In this document: positions 25,476 to 34,471 of the stretch, piece after piece
Layout of the letters: each line of letters opens with the position of its first letter
How positions within the stretch are numbered: position 1 is the first letter of the stretch
Source of the DNA: Terrimonas pollutisoli
GTDB taxonomy: Bacteria; Bacteroidota; Bacteroidia; Chitinophagales; Chitinophagaceae
Length of the DNA stretch: 64,000 nt
NCBI RefSeq assembly: GCF_029360765.1
Contig: NZ_JARKNA010000024.1
Location: 1-64,000 of the forward strand
Direction of reading: 5' to 3'
The notes under the pieces: model-generated
What the model saw: only the letters and a program-made list of their open reading frames with translations
What the model was told of the DNA's origin: nothing
Database searches by the model: none
Program-made: the position numbers and the translations under genes

Positions 25476-27107
25476 CTATTCTTCTCCCATAAACGGGTAA
25501 TGATAATCGACAGGAGGATTAAATGTTTCCTTTATTGTTCTGGCACTTAACCAACGGTATAAATTTAAAATGCTTCCAGCCTTATCGTTTGTGCCGCTTG
25601 CCCTGGCTCCACCAAATGGCTGTTGCCCTACTACGGCGCCGGTAGGTTTATCGTTGATATAAAAATTACCGGCAGCATTGCGAAGTCTGGTTGTAGCCAA
25701 CTCTACCGCAGCTCTGTCTTGTGAGATAATAGATCCTGTCAATGCATAAGGAGAAGTTGTATCTACCAACTCTAATGTCTTGTCAAAACTATTGGCGGGA
25801 TAAATATAAACAGTCAACACGGGACCGAAGATCTCTTCACACATTGTTACATATTTCGGATCCTTTGCCTCTATAACAGTGGGCTGCACAAAATAGCCTT
25901 CTTTTTTATCGCATTTGCCACCTACCCATATTTCTGCTTTCTTATCCTTCTTTGCATTGTCGATATAAGTTTTGATCTTATCAAAACTTTTTTCATCGAT
26001 AACAGCATTCACGAAGTTGGAAAAATTTTCTACAGTGCCCATTTTAAAACTTTTCACTCCCGCTACCAGTTTCTTCTTTACTTCTTCAGCAATATTGGAA
26101 GGGATATAAGCTCTTGATGCTGCTGAACATTTTTGTCCCTGGAACTCAAATGCGCCACGCAATAGGGCTGTAGCTACTACATCGGGATCGGCACTTTTAT
26201 GCGCAATCACAAAATCCTTTCCGCCTGTTTCGCCAACAATACGGGGATATGATTTATACATCGCCATATTCTTACCGATGGTTTCCCACATATTGTTAAA
26301 CACTCCGGTAGAACCGGTAAAATGAACACCTGCAAAATCTTTATGATTGAAACAGACTTTACCAAGCGTTGGACCATCTACATAAATTAAATTGATAACA
26401 CCGTCGGGCAAACCTGCTTCTTTCAAAATCCGCATGGTCATTTGCGCCGAGTATACTTGTGTATTAGCCGGTTTCCATATTACAACGTTTCCGCACATAG
26501 CAGCTGATGTAGGAAGATTGCCTCCGATTGCTGTAAAGTTGAATGGCGTTACAGCCAATACAAATCCTTCCAATGGACGATACTCCATCCTGTTGTGCAT
26601 ACCAGGACTGCTGATAGGTTGCTGTTTATATATCTCACTTAAGAAATGTACATTGAAGCGAAGAAAATCGATCAGCTCACATGCGGAATCGATCTCGGCC
26701 TGGAATGCGTTTTTACTTTGACCAAGCATCGTCGTACCGTTCATATATGGCCGGTACCTGGTAGCCATAAGGTCGGCTGCTTTTAAAAAAATACCAGCCC
26801 GGTTCTCCCAACTCATGCCGGCCCAATTTTCCTTTGCTGCAAGGGCAGCTTCAATCGCCTGTTCAATATGTTTTTCTTCACCGGTATGAAAATAACCGAG
26901 TGTATGATTTATTTCATGCGGGGGATGAAGAGCTATTTTTTTATTTGTTCTTACCTCTTTGCTTCCGATATACATGGGCACGTCTATCTCTTCACTCTTC
27001 AATTCCTTCAATACTTCTTTCAATCTTTTTCGCTCCGGCGATCCCGGTGCATAAGAAAGTACCGGCTCGTTTGCCGGCATTGGATATGAAAATGTTCCTA
27101 TACTCAT
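25476..27107 (-). CDS. pruA: L-glutamate gamma-semialdehyde (P5C) dehydrogenase
   Basis: A 543-residue aldehyde dehydrogenase of the 1-pyrroline-5-carboxylate dehydrogenase group, which oxidises glutamate semialdehyde to glutamate with NAD+ in proline breakdown. Seen are the N-terminal segment with PMYIGSKEV, the cofactor site VTPFNFTAIGGNLPTSAA, the general base region IVGETGGKDF, and the nucleophile cysteine in FQGQKCSAASR. The C-terminal end has QQPFGGARASGTNDKAG. The proline dehydrogenase partner is not in the window. A hairpin repeat sits just upstream of the ATG. Confidence 0.93.
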   Translation of the reverse strand: MSIGTFSYPMPANEPVLSYAPGSPERKRLKEVLKELKSEEIDVPMYIGSKEVRTNKKIALHPPHEINHTLGYFHTGEEKHIEQAIEAALAAKENWAGMSWENRAGIFLKAADLMATRYRPYMNGTTMLGQSKNAFQAEIDSACELIDFLRFNVHFLSEIYKQQPISSPGMHNRMEYRPLEGFVLAVTPFNFTAIGGNLPTSAAMCGNVVIWKPANTQVYSAQMTMRILKEAGLPDGVINLIYVDGPTLGKVCFNHKDFAGVHFTGSTGVFNNMWETIGKNMAMYKSYPRIVGETGGKDFVIAHKSADPDVVATALLRGAFEFQGQKCSAASRAYIPSNIAEEVKKKLVAGVKSFKMGTVENFSNFVNAVIDEKSFDKIKTYIDNAKKDKKAEIWVGGKCDKKEGYFVQPTVIEAKDPKYVTMCEEIFGPVLTVYIYPANSFDKTLELVDTTSPYALTGSIISQDRAAVELATTRLRNAAGNFYINDKPTGAVVGQQPFGGARASGTNDKAGSILNLYRWLSARTIKETFNPPVDYHYPFMGEE

Positions 27108-27110
27108 GTT

Positions 27111-27142
27111 TAAAACCCTCCAAATCCCGACAAGCCGGGACT
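27111..27142 (-). repeat. hairpin repeat in the pruA leader
   Basis: On the minus strand AAGTCCCGGCTTGTCGGGAT, then TTGGAGGGTTTTAAAC and the pruA ATG. TCCCG (27125-27129) pairs with CGGGA (27136-27140). Confidence 0.65.
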
Positions 27143-27221
27143 TATTGTGTGATTAAATGTGATTGTATTTTTTTAATAAGTTTCAAGATCAGTGAAAACT
27201 TCGGAATAAATTTTCAAATGT

Positions 27222-27262
27222 TCAAACCCTTCGCAAATCCCCTCCTGAGCTTGTCGAAGGAT
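27222..27262. repeat. REP-like element CCTGAGCTTGTCGAAGG
   Basis: AAATCCCCTCCTGAGCTTGTCG, then AAGGATTTGAGGATTT. CCTGAGCTTGTCGAAGG is a well-known interspersed motif. It lies between the prfB stop (27271) and the upstream region of pruA. A related form, CCTGAGCATGCCAAAGG, is at about 22228. Confidence 0.6.
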
Positions 27263-27270
27263 TTGAGGAT

Positions 27271-28366
27271 TTAGGGAGTTGTATTTTCCTTTTCACTCAT
27301 CAAATACGCCTTAATAAATCCATCCAACTCCCCATCCATCACCGGCTGCACATTTCCTACTTCATAGTCGGTCCTATGATCCTTGATCATTTTATAAGGA
27401 TGAAAAACATAACTACGTATCTGGCTACCCCACTCTATTTTTTTCTTGCTGCTATTTACCGAATCTTTCAACTCATTTCGTTTGCGAAGTTCCAACTCAT
27501 ATAGACGGCTCTTCAACATTTCCATCGCCCTTTCCCGGTTGCCCAACTGCGACCTGTCCTGCTGGCACACTACTACAATGCCGGTTGGTATATGCGTCAA
27601 CTGAACTTTTGTTTCTACCTTGTTTACATTCTGACCGCCGGCACCGCCACTACGTGATGTTTCCATCTTTACATCCGCAGGCTTTATTTCTATATTGATG
27701 CTATCGTCCACCAGGGGATAAACAAATATGGAACAGAATGAAGTGTGTCGCCTGGCATTACTGTCAAAAGGAGAAATACGAACCAGGCGATGTACCCCAC
27801 TTTCGGCTTTTAAGAAACCGTAAGCAAAGGGGCCGTCAAATTGTAAAGTAGCTGTTTTAATGCCGGCACCATCGCCCCATTGCCAATCCAATTCCGTTAC
27901 TGTCCAGCCTTGTTTTTCGCCATACATCCTATACATACGGGCCAGCATTTCGGCCCAGTCCTGGCTTTCCGTACCGCCAGCACCTGAGTTGATCTGTAAT
28001 ACCGCAGGCAATTCGTCTTCCGGCTCGTTCAATGTTCCTTTAAACTCGGCTTCTTCCACCAATTCCAACGCCTTTTCATACGCCTCTTTGGTTTCCTCTT
28101 CGGTGGCATCGCCTGCTTTCCAAAAATCCATCAATACGGCAAAATCCTCCACGGCCATCTCGGCCGTTTCGTAGAGTTTCACCCAATATTCATTGACCTT
28201 GGCATTTTTAAGGATTTCTGTTGCCCGCTTATTATCATCCCAAAAACCGGGGCTCAGCGAAAGCTGCTTATCTTCTTCAATCTTATATCGTCGGTTTTCG
28301 ACGTCAAAGAAACCTCCTTATCCCGGCAATGCGGGACCGCATATCCTGTAATTTTTCTTGTGTCAT
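27271..28366 (-). CDS. prfB: peptide chain release factor 2, with programmed +1 frameshift
   Basis: RF2 reads UGA and UAA stops and releases the nascent chain. The gene is in two frames. ATG 28366 opens 20 codons (MTQEKLQDMRSRIAGIRRFL) to an in-frame TGA at 28304-28306. A +1 slip at CTT-T-GAC enters the long frame, giving about 364 residues, the normal RF2 length. The recoding site AGGAGG-TTT-CTT-TGA-C has the same spacing as the known E. coli site (AGGGGG-TAT-CTT-TGA-C). Other landmarks are the GGQ motif in RSGGAGGQNVNKVET and the expected SPF anticodon-like tripeptide, visible in VRISPFDSNARRHTS. Annotators that start at the internal ATG 28182 will truncate about 60 residues. Autoregulation by UGA reading is inferred from the family. 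Confidence 0.95.
28304..28318 (-). promoter_or_regulatory. prfB programmed frameshift signal
   Basis: AGGAGG (28313-28318), three bases TTT, slippery CTT (28307-28309) and stop TGA (28304-28306) followed by C. All parts of the classic autoregulatory RF2 frameshift cassette are present. Confidence 0.93.
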
Positions 28367-28372
28367 AGGGCG

Positions 28373-28380
28373 CAAAGGTA
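28373..28380 (-). promoter_or_regulatory. prfB promoter -7 box
   Basis: TACCTTTG on the minus strand matches TAnnTTTG; only 6 nt separate it from ATG 28366, implying a leaderless or near-leaderless mRNA. Confidence 0.5.
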
Positions 28381-28416
28381 AGTGAAAGAGGGGAAGTTTA
28401 GCCTCGCTCTTTCACT
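28381..28416. promoter_or_regulatory. perfect inverted repeat between divergent promoters
   Basis: AGTGAAAGAG (28381-28390) and CTCTTTCACT (28407-28416) are perfect 10-bp complements around a 16-nt loop that can extend the stem with GG/CC. It sits between the prfB -7 box and the DUF2252 -7 box. It may be an operator or a structured element; there is no T-run. Confidence 0.5.
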
Positions 28417-28430
28417 GAGGTTTTCATCAT

Positions 28431-28438
28431 TACTTTTG
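28431..28438 (+). promoter_or_regulatory. DUF2252 gene promoter -7 box
   Basis: TACTTTTG matches TAnnTTTG; ATG 28477 lies 38 nt downstream. The -33 area overlaps the right arm of the inverted repeat. Confidence 0.5.
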
Positions 28439-28476
28439 TAACTCCGTTTGTTATTGAAGTAAAATACTTTTATTCT

Positions 28477-29679
28477 ATGGCAACCGTAACCGAGCGAATA
28501 AAAGAATTCAATCAATCACTGCTGAAAGAATCCGTGCAGGTTAAATATGCCCGGCTTGCAGAAAATGAATTCAGGTTTTTCCGGGGCACCTGCCACCTGT
28601 TTTACCAGGATCTTTTTAACCACAAAGAAAATTTTCCCAACTCACCTGTCGCCTGGGTCTGCGGCGATCTGCACCTGGAAAATTTTGGTAGTTTTAAAGG
28701 CAACAACAGGCTGGTATATTTTGACCTGAATGATTTTGGCGAAGCGATCCTGGCTCCTGCATTATGGGAAATTGCCCGTTTGATCACCAGTATTTTTGTT
28801 GCATTCGATTCACTGCGCATTGATACAAATGAGGCAGAAAAACTGGCCACTTTATTTTTGGATGTCTACTCTCATACGCTCAGCAAAGGGAAAGCCTTGT
28901 ATATAGAACCCCAGGTAGCAAAAGGCGTAGTTCGGGAATTTCTAACCCATGTTGCCGAAAGAAAAACAAAAGAACTGCTGCGTGATCGAATAACGGGCGG
29001 AAAATACAAACCGAGACTTTTAATCGATAATGATCGCCATTATGCTTTAGATGAAAATTTGAAACAAGAGTTGTATACGCATATCCGGGAATGGAGCGTC
29101 AAAGACAAAAAATTAAAGCAATATCACTGCCTTGATATTGCTTTCCGCATTGCAGGAACGGGAAGTATAGGTATTAATCGTTATTGCTTTTTATTGCAGC
29201 ATTCAGAAAAATCAAACAATTTTCTGCTGCTTGATATGAAAGAAGTAAGCGCATCAAGCCTCTTACCCTATATAACCATAGCCCAACCCAAATGGTCAAG
29301 TGAATCGGAACGAATATGCACAATAGAAGAATATATGCAAAATAATTCGCCTGCTCTGTTAGGTTCTACCCGTTTTAGAGATAGGGATTATGTTATAAGA
29401 GAATTACAACCCAGTTCTGATAAGATAGATTTTAAGTTGATAAGAGATAACTCAAAAGACCTGGGCCGGGTCATTAACGATATGGCTATTCTTACTGCTT
29501 CCGCACAACTGAGAAGTGCCGGTCGAAAAGGCGCTGCTATCCCTGATGATCTTATCGCATTTGGTCATACGGCTGATTGGCATACTAAGCTGCTTGATTA
29601 TAGCAGGACCTATAGTCAAACAATAAAGAGTTACTATCGCCAATATATGGATGGCTATTCGGCTGGAATCTTCAATTAA
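28477..29679 (+). CDS. DUF2252 family protein (kinase-like fold)
   Basis: 400 residues matching DUF2252: FFRGTCHLFYQDLF, then VCGDLHLENFGSF, then VYFDLNDFGEAILAPALWEI. The HxxN and DxND patterns resemble the catalytic loop and metal-binding site of aminoglycoside-phosphotransferase/choline-kinase-like folds. A small-molecule kinase activity is therefore plausible but unproven. A conserved late segment is RELQPSSDKIDF. No signal peptide, so cytoplasmic. It is divergent from prfB and convergent with the acyltransferase gene. Confidence 0.85.
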   Translation: MATVTERIKEFNQSLLKESVQVKYARLAENEFRFFRGTCHLFYQDLFNHKENFPNSPVAWVCGDLHLENFGSFKGNNRLVYFDLNDFGEAILAPALWEIARLITSIFVAFDSLRIDTNEAEKLATLFLDVYSHTLSKGKALYIEPQVAKGVVREFLTHVAERKTKELLRDRITGGKYKPRLLIDNDRHYALDENLKQELYTHIREWSVKDKKLKQYHCLDIAFRIAGTGSIGINRYCFLLQHSEKSNNFLLLDMKEVSASSLLPYITIAQPKWSSESERICTIEEYMQNNSPALLGSTRFRDRDYVIRELQPSSDKIDFKLIRDNSKDLGRVINDMAILTASAQLRSAGRKGAAIPDDLIAFGHTADWHTKLLDYSRTYSQTIKSYYRQYMDGYSAGIFN

Positions 29680-29701
29680 ACTCTTTGGGGAATACCCATA
29701 T

Positions 29702-30616
29702 TTAATTTGCACCAGGCACCATAGGCGGAATATCATCTACCCACATATTCTCATAATCGGGTTTCCACTCATGCTTCCAGCGTTTGTGACTCCACAGATA
29801 AAGTTCAGGCTGAAGGCGGATATTTTCTTCCAGGTGGCGGACATAACGCCTGATCAATTCTCCATCAGGCAATAGTTTTAACTCATCTGCTAACAGAAAA
29901 TATTCAAAATGATAATGCCCCCTTTTTTTCCTGGTAGTGGTCATCATCACAACCGGTATATTTTGCCCGCGGGCAAATTTTTCAGGTCCTTTTACAAACG
30001 CCGCCGGCCGGTTTAAAAAATTAAGCCAATAAGCATTATCCGGAAATGCGGGACGCTGGTCAGCACCAAGAGCAATGAGGTATTGTTTTTTTCGCCACGG
30101 GATAATAGCCCGGGCCATGTCAGAACTTGCTAACAAGGGATTACCCCACCTACCCCTGAGGTAAAGGATAAGCCTGTTCATCACTTTATTACTCTGTGGC
30201 AGGTATACGGTAAGAAAAGTATAAGGCTGGTTGATGCCGGCATGCAGGGTCATTAATTCCCAATTAAAAAAATGTCCCAGGTTTGCCTGTACTGATCTGC
30301 CTGAGTCGTGTAATTGATAAAATATTTCAAAATTGCCGGTTATCCTTTTATTTAACGATCGCTTGCTGATTGAAAGCAGTTTTACCGTTTCCGCCCAGTG
30401 GTCGACAAAACTGCGATAAAATTTTTTGGCGATTACTTTTCTTTCCGCTTCAGTTTTGTCCGGGAATGCCTGTGACAAATTATCCATTACCACTTCTTTT
30501 CGGTAACCAACGATATAATAAAAGATGAAAGCGGTCAGGTCCGAAAACAAATACAACACCCGCATTGGAAACAAAGAAAGAGCATATAGCAGGCCGAAAA
30601 CAATGTAATACATCAC
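29702..30616 (-). CDS. LpxL/HtrB-like lysophospholipid acyltransferase
   Basis: 304 residues with an N-terminal membrane helix (FGLLYALSLFPMRVLYLFSD). The acyltransferase core has the HX4(D/E) motif as NLGHFFNWELM and conserved downstream parts (LIALGADQRP, KGPEKFARGQNIPVVMM). The family adds a secondary acyl chain to lipid A or acylates other lipids at the inner membrane. Some Bacteroidota members instead work on ornithine or glycine lipids, so the substrate is open. It stands alone before a 450-bp gap. Confidence 0.88.
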   Translation of the reverse strand: MMYYIVFGLLYALSLFPMRVLYLFSDLTAFIFYYIVGYRKEVVMDNLSQAFPDKTEAERKVIAKKFYRSFVDHWAETVKLLSISKRSLNKRITGNFEIFYQLHDSGRSVQANLGHFFNWELMTLHAGINQPYTFLTVYLPQSNKVMNRLILYLRGRWGNPLLASSDMARAIIPWRKKQYLIALGADQRPAFPDNAYWLNFLNRPAAFVKGPEKFARGQNIPVVMMTTTRKKRGHYHFEYFLLADELKLLPDGELIRRYVRHLEENIRLQPELYLWSHKRWKHEWKPDYENMWVDDIPPMVPGAN

Positions 30617-31070
30617 TTCAAAAATTCAGGCGCAAGATACATATTGCCGTTAATTATTTTACCTACTCCATCTAAGGGAGAAACCTGGAATGATATTGTT
30701 TAATACAAAAAGGATCTGCGATGGCAAGACATTTTGTGATTGGAGTATCGTCTTCGAAAAAAAATATTTTATTCCTAAATAATTAAATATATACCTTAGC
30801 ATTTCCAATAAACATTTAAATCTTTATTGGTACACCAGCCTCTATCTAACTAATACATCATACAGGAACAGTGCGATTCCCTAAAAACATTAACCTCTAC
30901 CCCCATAGGGTTCTGTTGTAGCCAACTTTCATTCTGAATACGAATTCTTATTCTGCTTACAAAATTTACAACAGATTTTGCCAGAGGTTGTTTGCCTTAA
31001 TGTCAAATCTATTGTGATGTAATACTTTTTCCTAATCAATCATTTTTTTTAACCAAAAAACGTAAATCTC
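30617..31070. other. long intergenic region, no gene seen
   Basis: 454 bp between divergent genes. No ORF of note. AT-rich around 30760-30820. TTGTTTGCC near 30987 with TATTGTG about 20 nt later could be a degenerate promoter for the exported protein at 31071. No hairpin or tRNA. Confidence 0.5.
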
Positions 31071-31559
31071 ATGAAAAAGTTATCATTAATCGCTGCATTT
31101 GCATTTGCAGCCACATCATTCAGTTTTACGACTAATCAAAATGTTGCACCACAATTGGCTCTTGCCGATGGAGCCAGCAGTATTATCGTGCCAGTCGAGT
31201 TGTTTGTTTTTATTCCCTGTGCAGGAGAAACCGTTACTTTGACCGGAAACCTGCATATCCTCACACACCTGACAACGAATGGAAACAATTTCGTTTCTAA
31301 ATCTCACTTTCAGCCACAAGGTATTTCAGGTGTGGGAGATGTTTCAGGCGATAAATATCAGGCAACAGGAGTAACTCAAGACCTGGTTCGAGGCTCATTT
31401 GTTAATGGCAGTTTTACTTACACCGCTGTAAATAATTTCAGGATAATTGGGCAGGGAACCGGAAACAATTACCTGGTTCATCAATTATATCATATCACAA
31501 TTACTCCAAATGGAATTGTTTCGACTGTCGTAGATAACACAAGCATTGACTGCCAATAG
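31071..31559 (+). CDS. hypothetical exported beta-rich protein
   Basis: 162 residues with a signal peptide (MKKLSLIAAFAFAATSFSF). The mature protein is rich in serine, threonine, glycine and asparagine and reads as alternating beta strands. It has two cysteines, one in the VFIPCAGETV stretch and one at the very end (SIDCQ), which could form a disulfide joining the ends. I do not recognise a named family; similar short exported proteins occur in soil and freshwater Bacteroidota. It has its own terminator and a long upstream region. Confidence 0.7.
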   Translation: MKKLSLIAAFAFAATSFSFTTNQNVAPQLALADGASSIIVPVELFVFIPCAGETVTLTGNLHILTHLTTNGNNFVSKSHFQPQGISGVGDVSGDKYQATGVTQDLVRGSFVNGSFTYTAVNNFRIIGQGTGNNYLVHQLYHITITPNGIVSTVVDNTSIDCQ

Positions 31560-31570
31560 GAAGACTATAT

Positions 31571-31600
31571 AAAAAGGGGCCATAAGCGTCCCTTTTTATT
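31571..31600 (+). terminator. terminator after the exported protein gene
   Basis: AAAAAGGG and CCCTTTTT arms around GCCATAAGCGT, ending in a T-run; also usable by the convergent gene. Confidence 0.72.
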
Positions 31601-31620
31601 ATTGTTGATAGTTGCAAAAA

Positions 31621-32715
31621 CTAATCAGGGAACAAAGTTTTATCAATGCCAGGAATAATTCGCAAAGCATTTTTGTAATACACTTTTTTTAAAATCGTAT
31701 CCGGCAAGCCCATCCCATACATAGCCCAAAATGCATGGTACTTTTTATGATAAGGAAAGTATTCATCATCCGTCTCCAGCACACGGAAATACGTCGCATA
31801 CTCATCCGGCACCCAGCTGTCTTTACCGAATAATATCCTGTCCTGGTATTTAGTAAAAAATTGGTTGGCGGTTTTTGGCTGCCGGCCTAACTCAGCAATT
31901 ACGGCACCAAACTCCACTACCACGTTGGGCATTTCATCCAGTAATTGACCCAACTTTTTTAAATCATTGGGGTACCAGCCAAAATGGGCGGCGATAAATG
32001 TAGTCTTTGGGTGTCTTTTAAATAAGCGATGCTGCTCCGCAATCAATGTATCCCATGGAGCCGGATGTGTATCATCTTTTTTACGATTCGGATGAGTGGT
32101 TAATTCCAGCCAGCGTTCATTGTTTTCATCCATGGGTTCCCAAAATGATTTGGGATCAGCTGTGTGGATCAGTACAGGTATCTTTAATTCTCCCGCCTTT
32201 TCCCAAACCGGATCAAGTCTTGGATCGTCTACTGCTACCCTTTTGCCATTAATGTCCGTAACCGAAAATCCAAGGTTTTTATAGATCTTCAGGCCATTCG
32301 CTCCGTTCTTCACATCTGCCTCCAATTGCCTGGCAGCCTTGTCGCCCCATCCCGGTTCACCTACATTTTTAAAATCAACGTTGGCAAAAACAATAAATCG
32401 TTTTGGGTAGTGATCTTTTATATTGGCCATCGATTTTTTGATCTGGTCTCCACTTTGACCACTCAGGTTCACCATTACCTTCATATTCAACTTATCCATT
32501 TCGGCAACCAGGCTGCCCAGATCCATATCTGGCATACTGAATTGATGATTGTGTACATCAATAAAAGGATATTTTGCTTTAGCCACTTTATGCTCAGGCA
32601 CTACCAAAGTGGACGGAGGATTGTATTTTTCAAAATCCATCTTACCACTCATTTGCGCACGGGAATGAACAAATAAAAAGGCAGCGCCAATAAAGAAGAA
32701 ATATTTTTTTATCAT
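31621..32715 (-). CDS. exported amidohydrolase (PF04909 type)
   Basis: About 364 residues with a signal peptide (MIKKYFFFIGAAFLFVHSRAQ). It forms a TIM-barrel metal hydrolase: the HxH metal site is FIDVHNHQF, later ligands are in PVLIHTADP and FIAAHFGWYP, and the catalytic aspartate is in ILFGKDSW. The family includes decarboxylases and lactone or amide hydrolases; this copy is periplasmic. Start ATG 32715 is preferred to one 24 nt earlier because it opens the signal peptide. Confidence 0.85.
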   Translation of the reverse strand: MIKKYFFFIGAAFLFVHSRAQMSGKMDFEKYNPPSTLVVPEHKVAKAKYPFIDVHNHQFSMPDMDLGSLVAEMDKLNMKVMVNLSGQSGDQIKKSMANIKDHYPKRFIVFANVDFKNVGEPGWGDKAARQLEADVKNGANGLKIYKNLGFSVTDINGKRVAVDDPRLDPVWEKAGELKIPVLIHTADPKSFWEPMDENNERWLELTTHPNRKKDDTHPAPWDTLIAEQHRLFKRHPKTTFIAAHFGWYPNDLKKLGQLLDEMPNVVVEFGAVIAELGRQPKTANQFFTKYQDRILFGKDSWVPDEYATYFRVLETDDEYFPYHKKYHAFWAMYGMGLPDTILKKVYYKNALRIIPGIDKTLFPD

Positions 32716-32940
32716 TCTGTTTTCTTTATAAGCATACAAGATAATGAAATGACCAAAAAAACTGTTTGCCGGTTATACAATTTTACTTTGTCCATTTGTT
32801 GAGATAGGTCTTTAATGAACCCAATTTTAAGTACATTCATCTCGCCAGGATAACATAACCCGGAACAAAACTATCGTGATCAACAAGTTTTTTTCGGAAC
32901 TTTAATGATCTCAAGTTTATTGTCAACCAAATTTGTAACC

Positions 32941-33786
32941 ATGCGAACGAAATTTTTTATCAATCTGGCAATACTTATTGTTGCCATCTTCTTTTCAGCC
33001 TGCAACAATGAAAGTTCACCGAAAGAAAAGGAAATGAAGGACTCCGTTACTACAAAAACACCAAGCCTCAAAGAAGATAATGTTATTTATACAGGCGATA
33101 ACGTGACAATGAATGGCTACGTGGTGTATGATGAAAATAAAGAGGGAACAAGACCGGCCGTTCTCGTTATTCATGAATGGTGGGGATTAAATGATTATGC
33201 TAAGAGCCGGGCCAAACAATTGGCAGAGTTGGGTTATATCGCTATGGCTGTAGATATGTATGGCAATGGAAAAACAGCCGATAATCCGGATTCCGCTTCA
33301 AAGTATGCAACACCGTTTTATCAAAAACCGCAAATGACCAAGGCGAGGTTTGACGCCGCATTGGAAAAACTAAAAACTTATCCTCAAACCGATGCGACAA
33401 AAATCGCCGCTATTGGTTATTGTTTCGGCGGTGCGCAGGTTTTGAATCTCGCCAGGATGGGTGAAGACCTGAAAGGCGTGGTTAGCTTTCATGGCAATCT
33501 CCTGGGTGTGCCATTGGATAAATCGAAATTAAAAGCAGAGGTATTGGTTTGCCATGGCGCCGCTGATCCTTTTGTGCCGCAAAAAGAAGTGGACATGTTT
33601 AAAAAACAAATGGACTCTGTCGGAGCCAAATACACTTTTAAAGCATATGAAGGTGCCGTACATGCTTTCACCAACCCCAATGCCACCGCAATGGGTGAAA
33701 AATTTAAAATTCCTATCAAGTATGATGCTGCTGCCGACTCCGCATCATGGAACGACATGAAAGCGTTTTTTGGCAGAATATTTTAA
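32941..33786 (+). CDS. dienelactone hydrolase family lipoprotein
   Basis: About 281 residues. The lipobox is IFFSAC; the mature alpha/beta hydrolase contains the cysteine nucleophile in IGYCFGGAQ, aspartate in CHGAADPFVP, and histidine in EGAVHAFTNP. VIHEWWGLNDY provides the family's conserved glutamate. It hydrolyses an ester or lactone at the envelope; substrate unknown. ATG 32941 is chosen because it opens the lipoprotein signal. A strong terminator follows. Confidence 0.88.
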   Translation: MRTKFFINLAILIVAIFFSACNNESSPKEKEMKDSVTTKTPSLKEDNVIYTGDNVTMNGYVVYDENKEGTRPAVLVIHEWWGLNDYAKSRAKQLAELGYIAMAVDMYGNGKTADNPDSASKYATPFYQKPQMTKARFDAALEKLKTYPQTDATKIAAIGYCFGGAQVLNLARMGEDLKGVVSFHGNLLGVPLDKSKLKAEVLVCHGAADPFVPQKEVDMFKKQMDSVGAKYTFKAYEGAVHAFTNPNATAMGEKFKIPIKYDAAADSASWNDMKAFFGRIF

Positions 33787-33810
33787 TCGAAATGGGAGCT
33801 CAGGCTTGCC

Positions 33811-33847
33811 ACCGGGAACTTCAAACAGTTCCCGGTTTTTTTATTTA
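33811..33847 (+). terminator. rho-independent terminator
   Basis: ACCGGGAACT / AGTTCCCGGT, a perfect 10-bp stem with a 6-nt loop, then seven T. Ends the dienelactone hydrolase transcript. Confidence 0.9.
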
Positions 33848-33876
33848 ATTTCATTATCCACTAAACCCACCTACCA

Positions 33877-34437
33877 ATGGCAGTAATTATTATCATCGCC
33901 ATCCTTGTATTAATCTCTATCTGGCTGACCAGTCTTTACAATGGATTGGTGAAACTTCGCAACCGGCGACAAAATGCGTTTGCTGACATTGATGTTCAGC
34001 TGCGTCAGCGTCACGATCTTGTACCACAACTGGTGGAAACCGTTAAAGGCTATGCAACCCACGAAAGAGAATTGTTGATGCGGATTACCGAAGCCCGGTC
34101 GGCTGCGATGGCCGCCCATACTATAGATGATAAGATCAAGGCAGAGCAACAACTGACTTCGGCCTTGCAGGGATTAAGAGTCCAGGTAGAAGCTTATCCT
34201 GATCTGAAAGCCAATCAAAACTTTCTTCAATTACAGGAAGAGCTAAGCGATATCGAAAACAAACTGGCAGCGTCCAGACGTTTCTTCAATGGCGCCACTA
34301 CAGAATACAATAACGCCGTAGAATCTTTCCCCAGCAACCTGGTTGCCAGGAATTTTGGTTTCCTCCGTGAAATTTTCTTTGATCTTGGTACGGATACCCG
34401 CAGGCAAATGGAAGAACCGCCAACAATTCAATTCTAA
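33877..34437 (+). CDS. lemA: LemA family protein
   Basis: 186 residues: one N-terminal helix (VIIIIAILVLISIWLTSLYN) then a long helical bundle with the LemA hallmarks LRNRRQNAFADIDVQLRQRH and SRRFFNGATTEYN. It is anchored with a small N-terminal part and a helical domain whose role is poorly known. LemA is usually coded next to an M48 protease, as here (next gene 34 bp away), so a joint role in membrane protein quality control is inferred. Confidence 0.92.
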   Translation: MAVIIIIAILVLISIWLTSLYNGLVKLRNRRQNAFADIDVQLRQRHDLVPQLVETVKGYATHERELLMRITEARSAAMAAHTIDDKIKAEQQLTSALQGLRVQVEAYPDLKANQNFLQLQEELSDIENKLAASRRFFNGATTEYNNAVESFPSNLVARNFGFLREIFFDLGTDTRRQMEEPPTIQF

Positions 34438-34447
34438 AAGCCCCTGG

Positions 34448-34463
34448 TCCGCCAGTTGGCGGA
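34448..34463 (+). repeat. hairpin REP in the M48 protease leader
   Basis: TCCGCC AGTT GGCGGA, a perfect 6-bp hairpin, ending 8 nt before ATG 34472, in the lemA-htpX spacer. Confidence 0.65.
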
Positions 34464-34471
34464 GAATATAA

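Noticed and set aside
27271..28182. prfB starting at the internal ATG 28182
   Set aside because: This would remove about 60 conserved residues; the complete frameshift cassette upstream explains the split.
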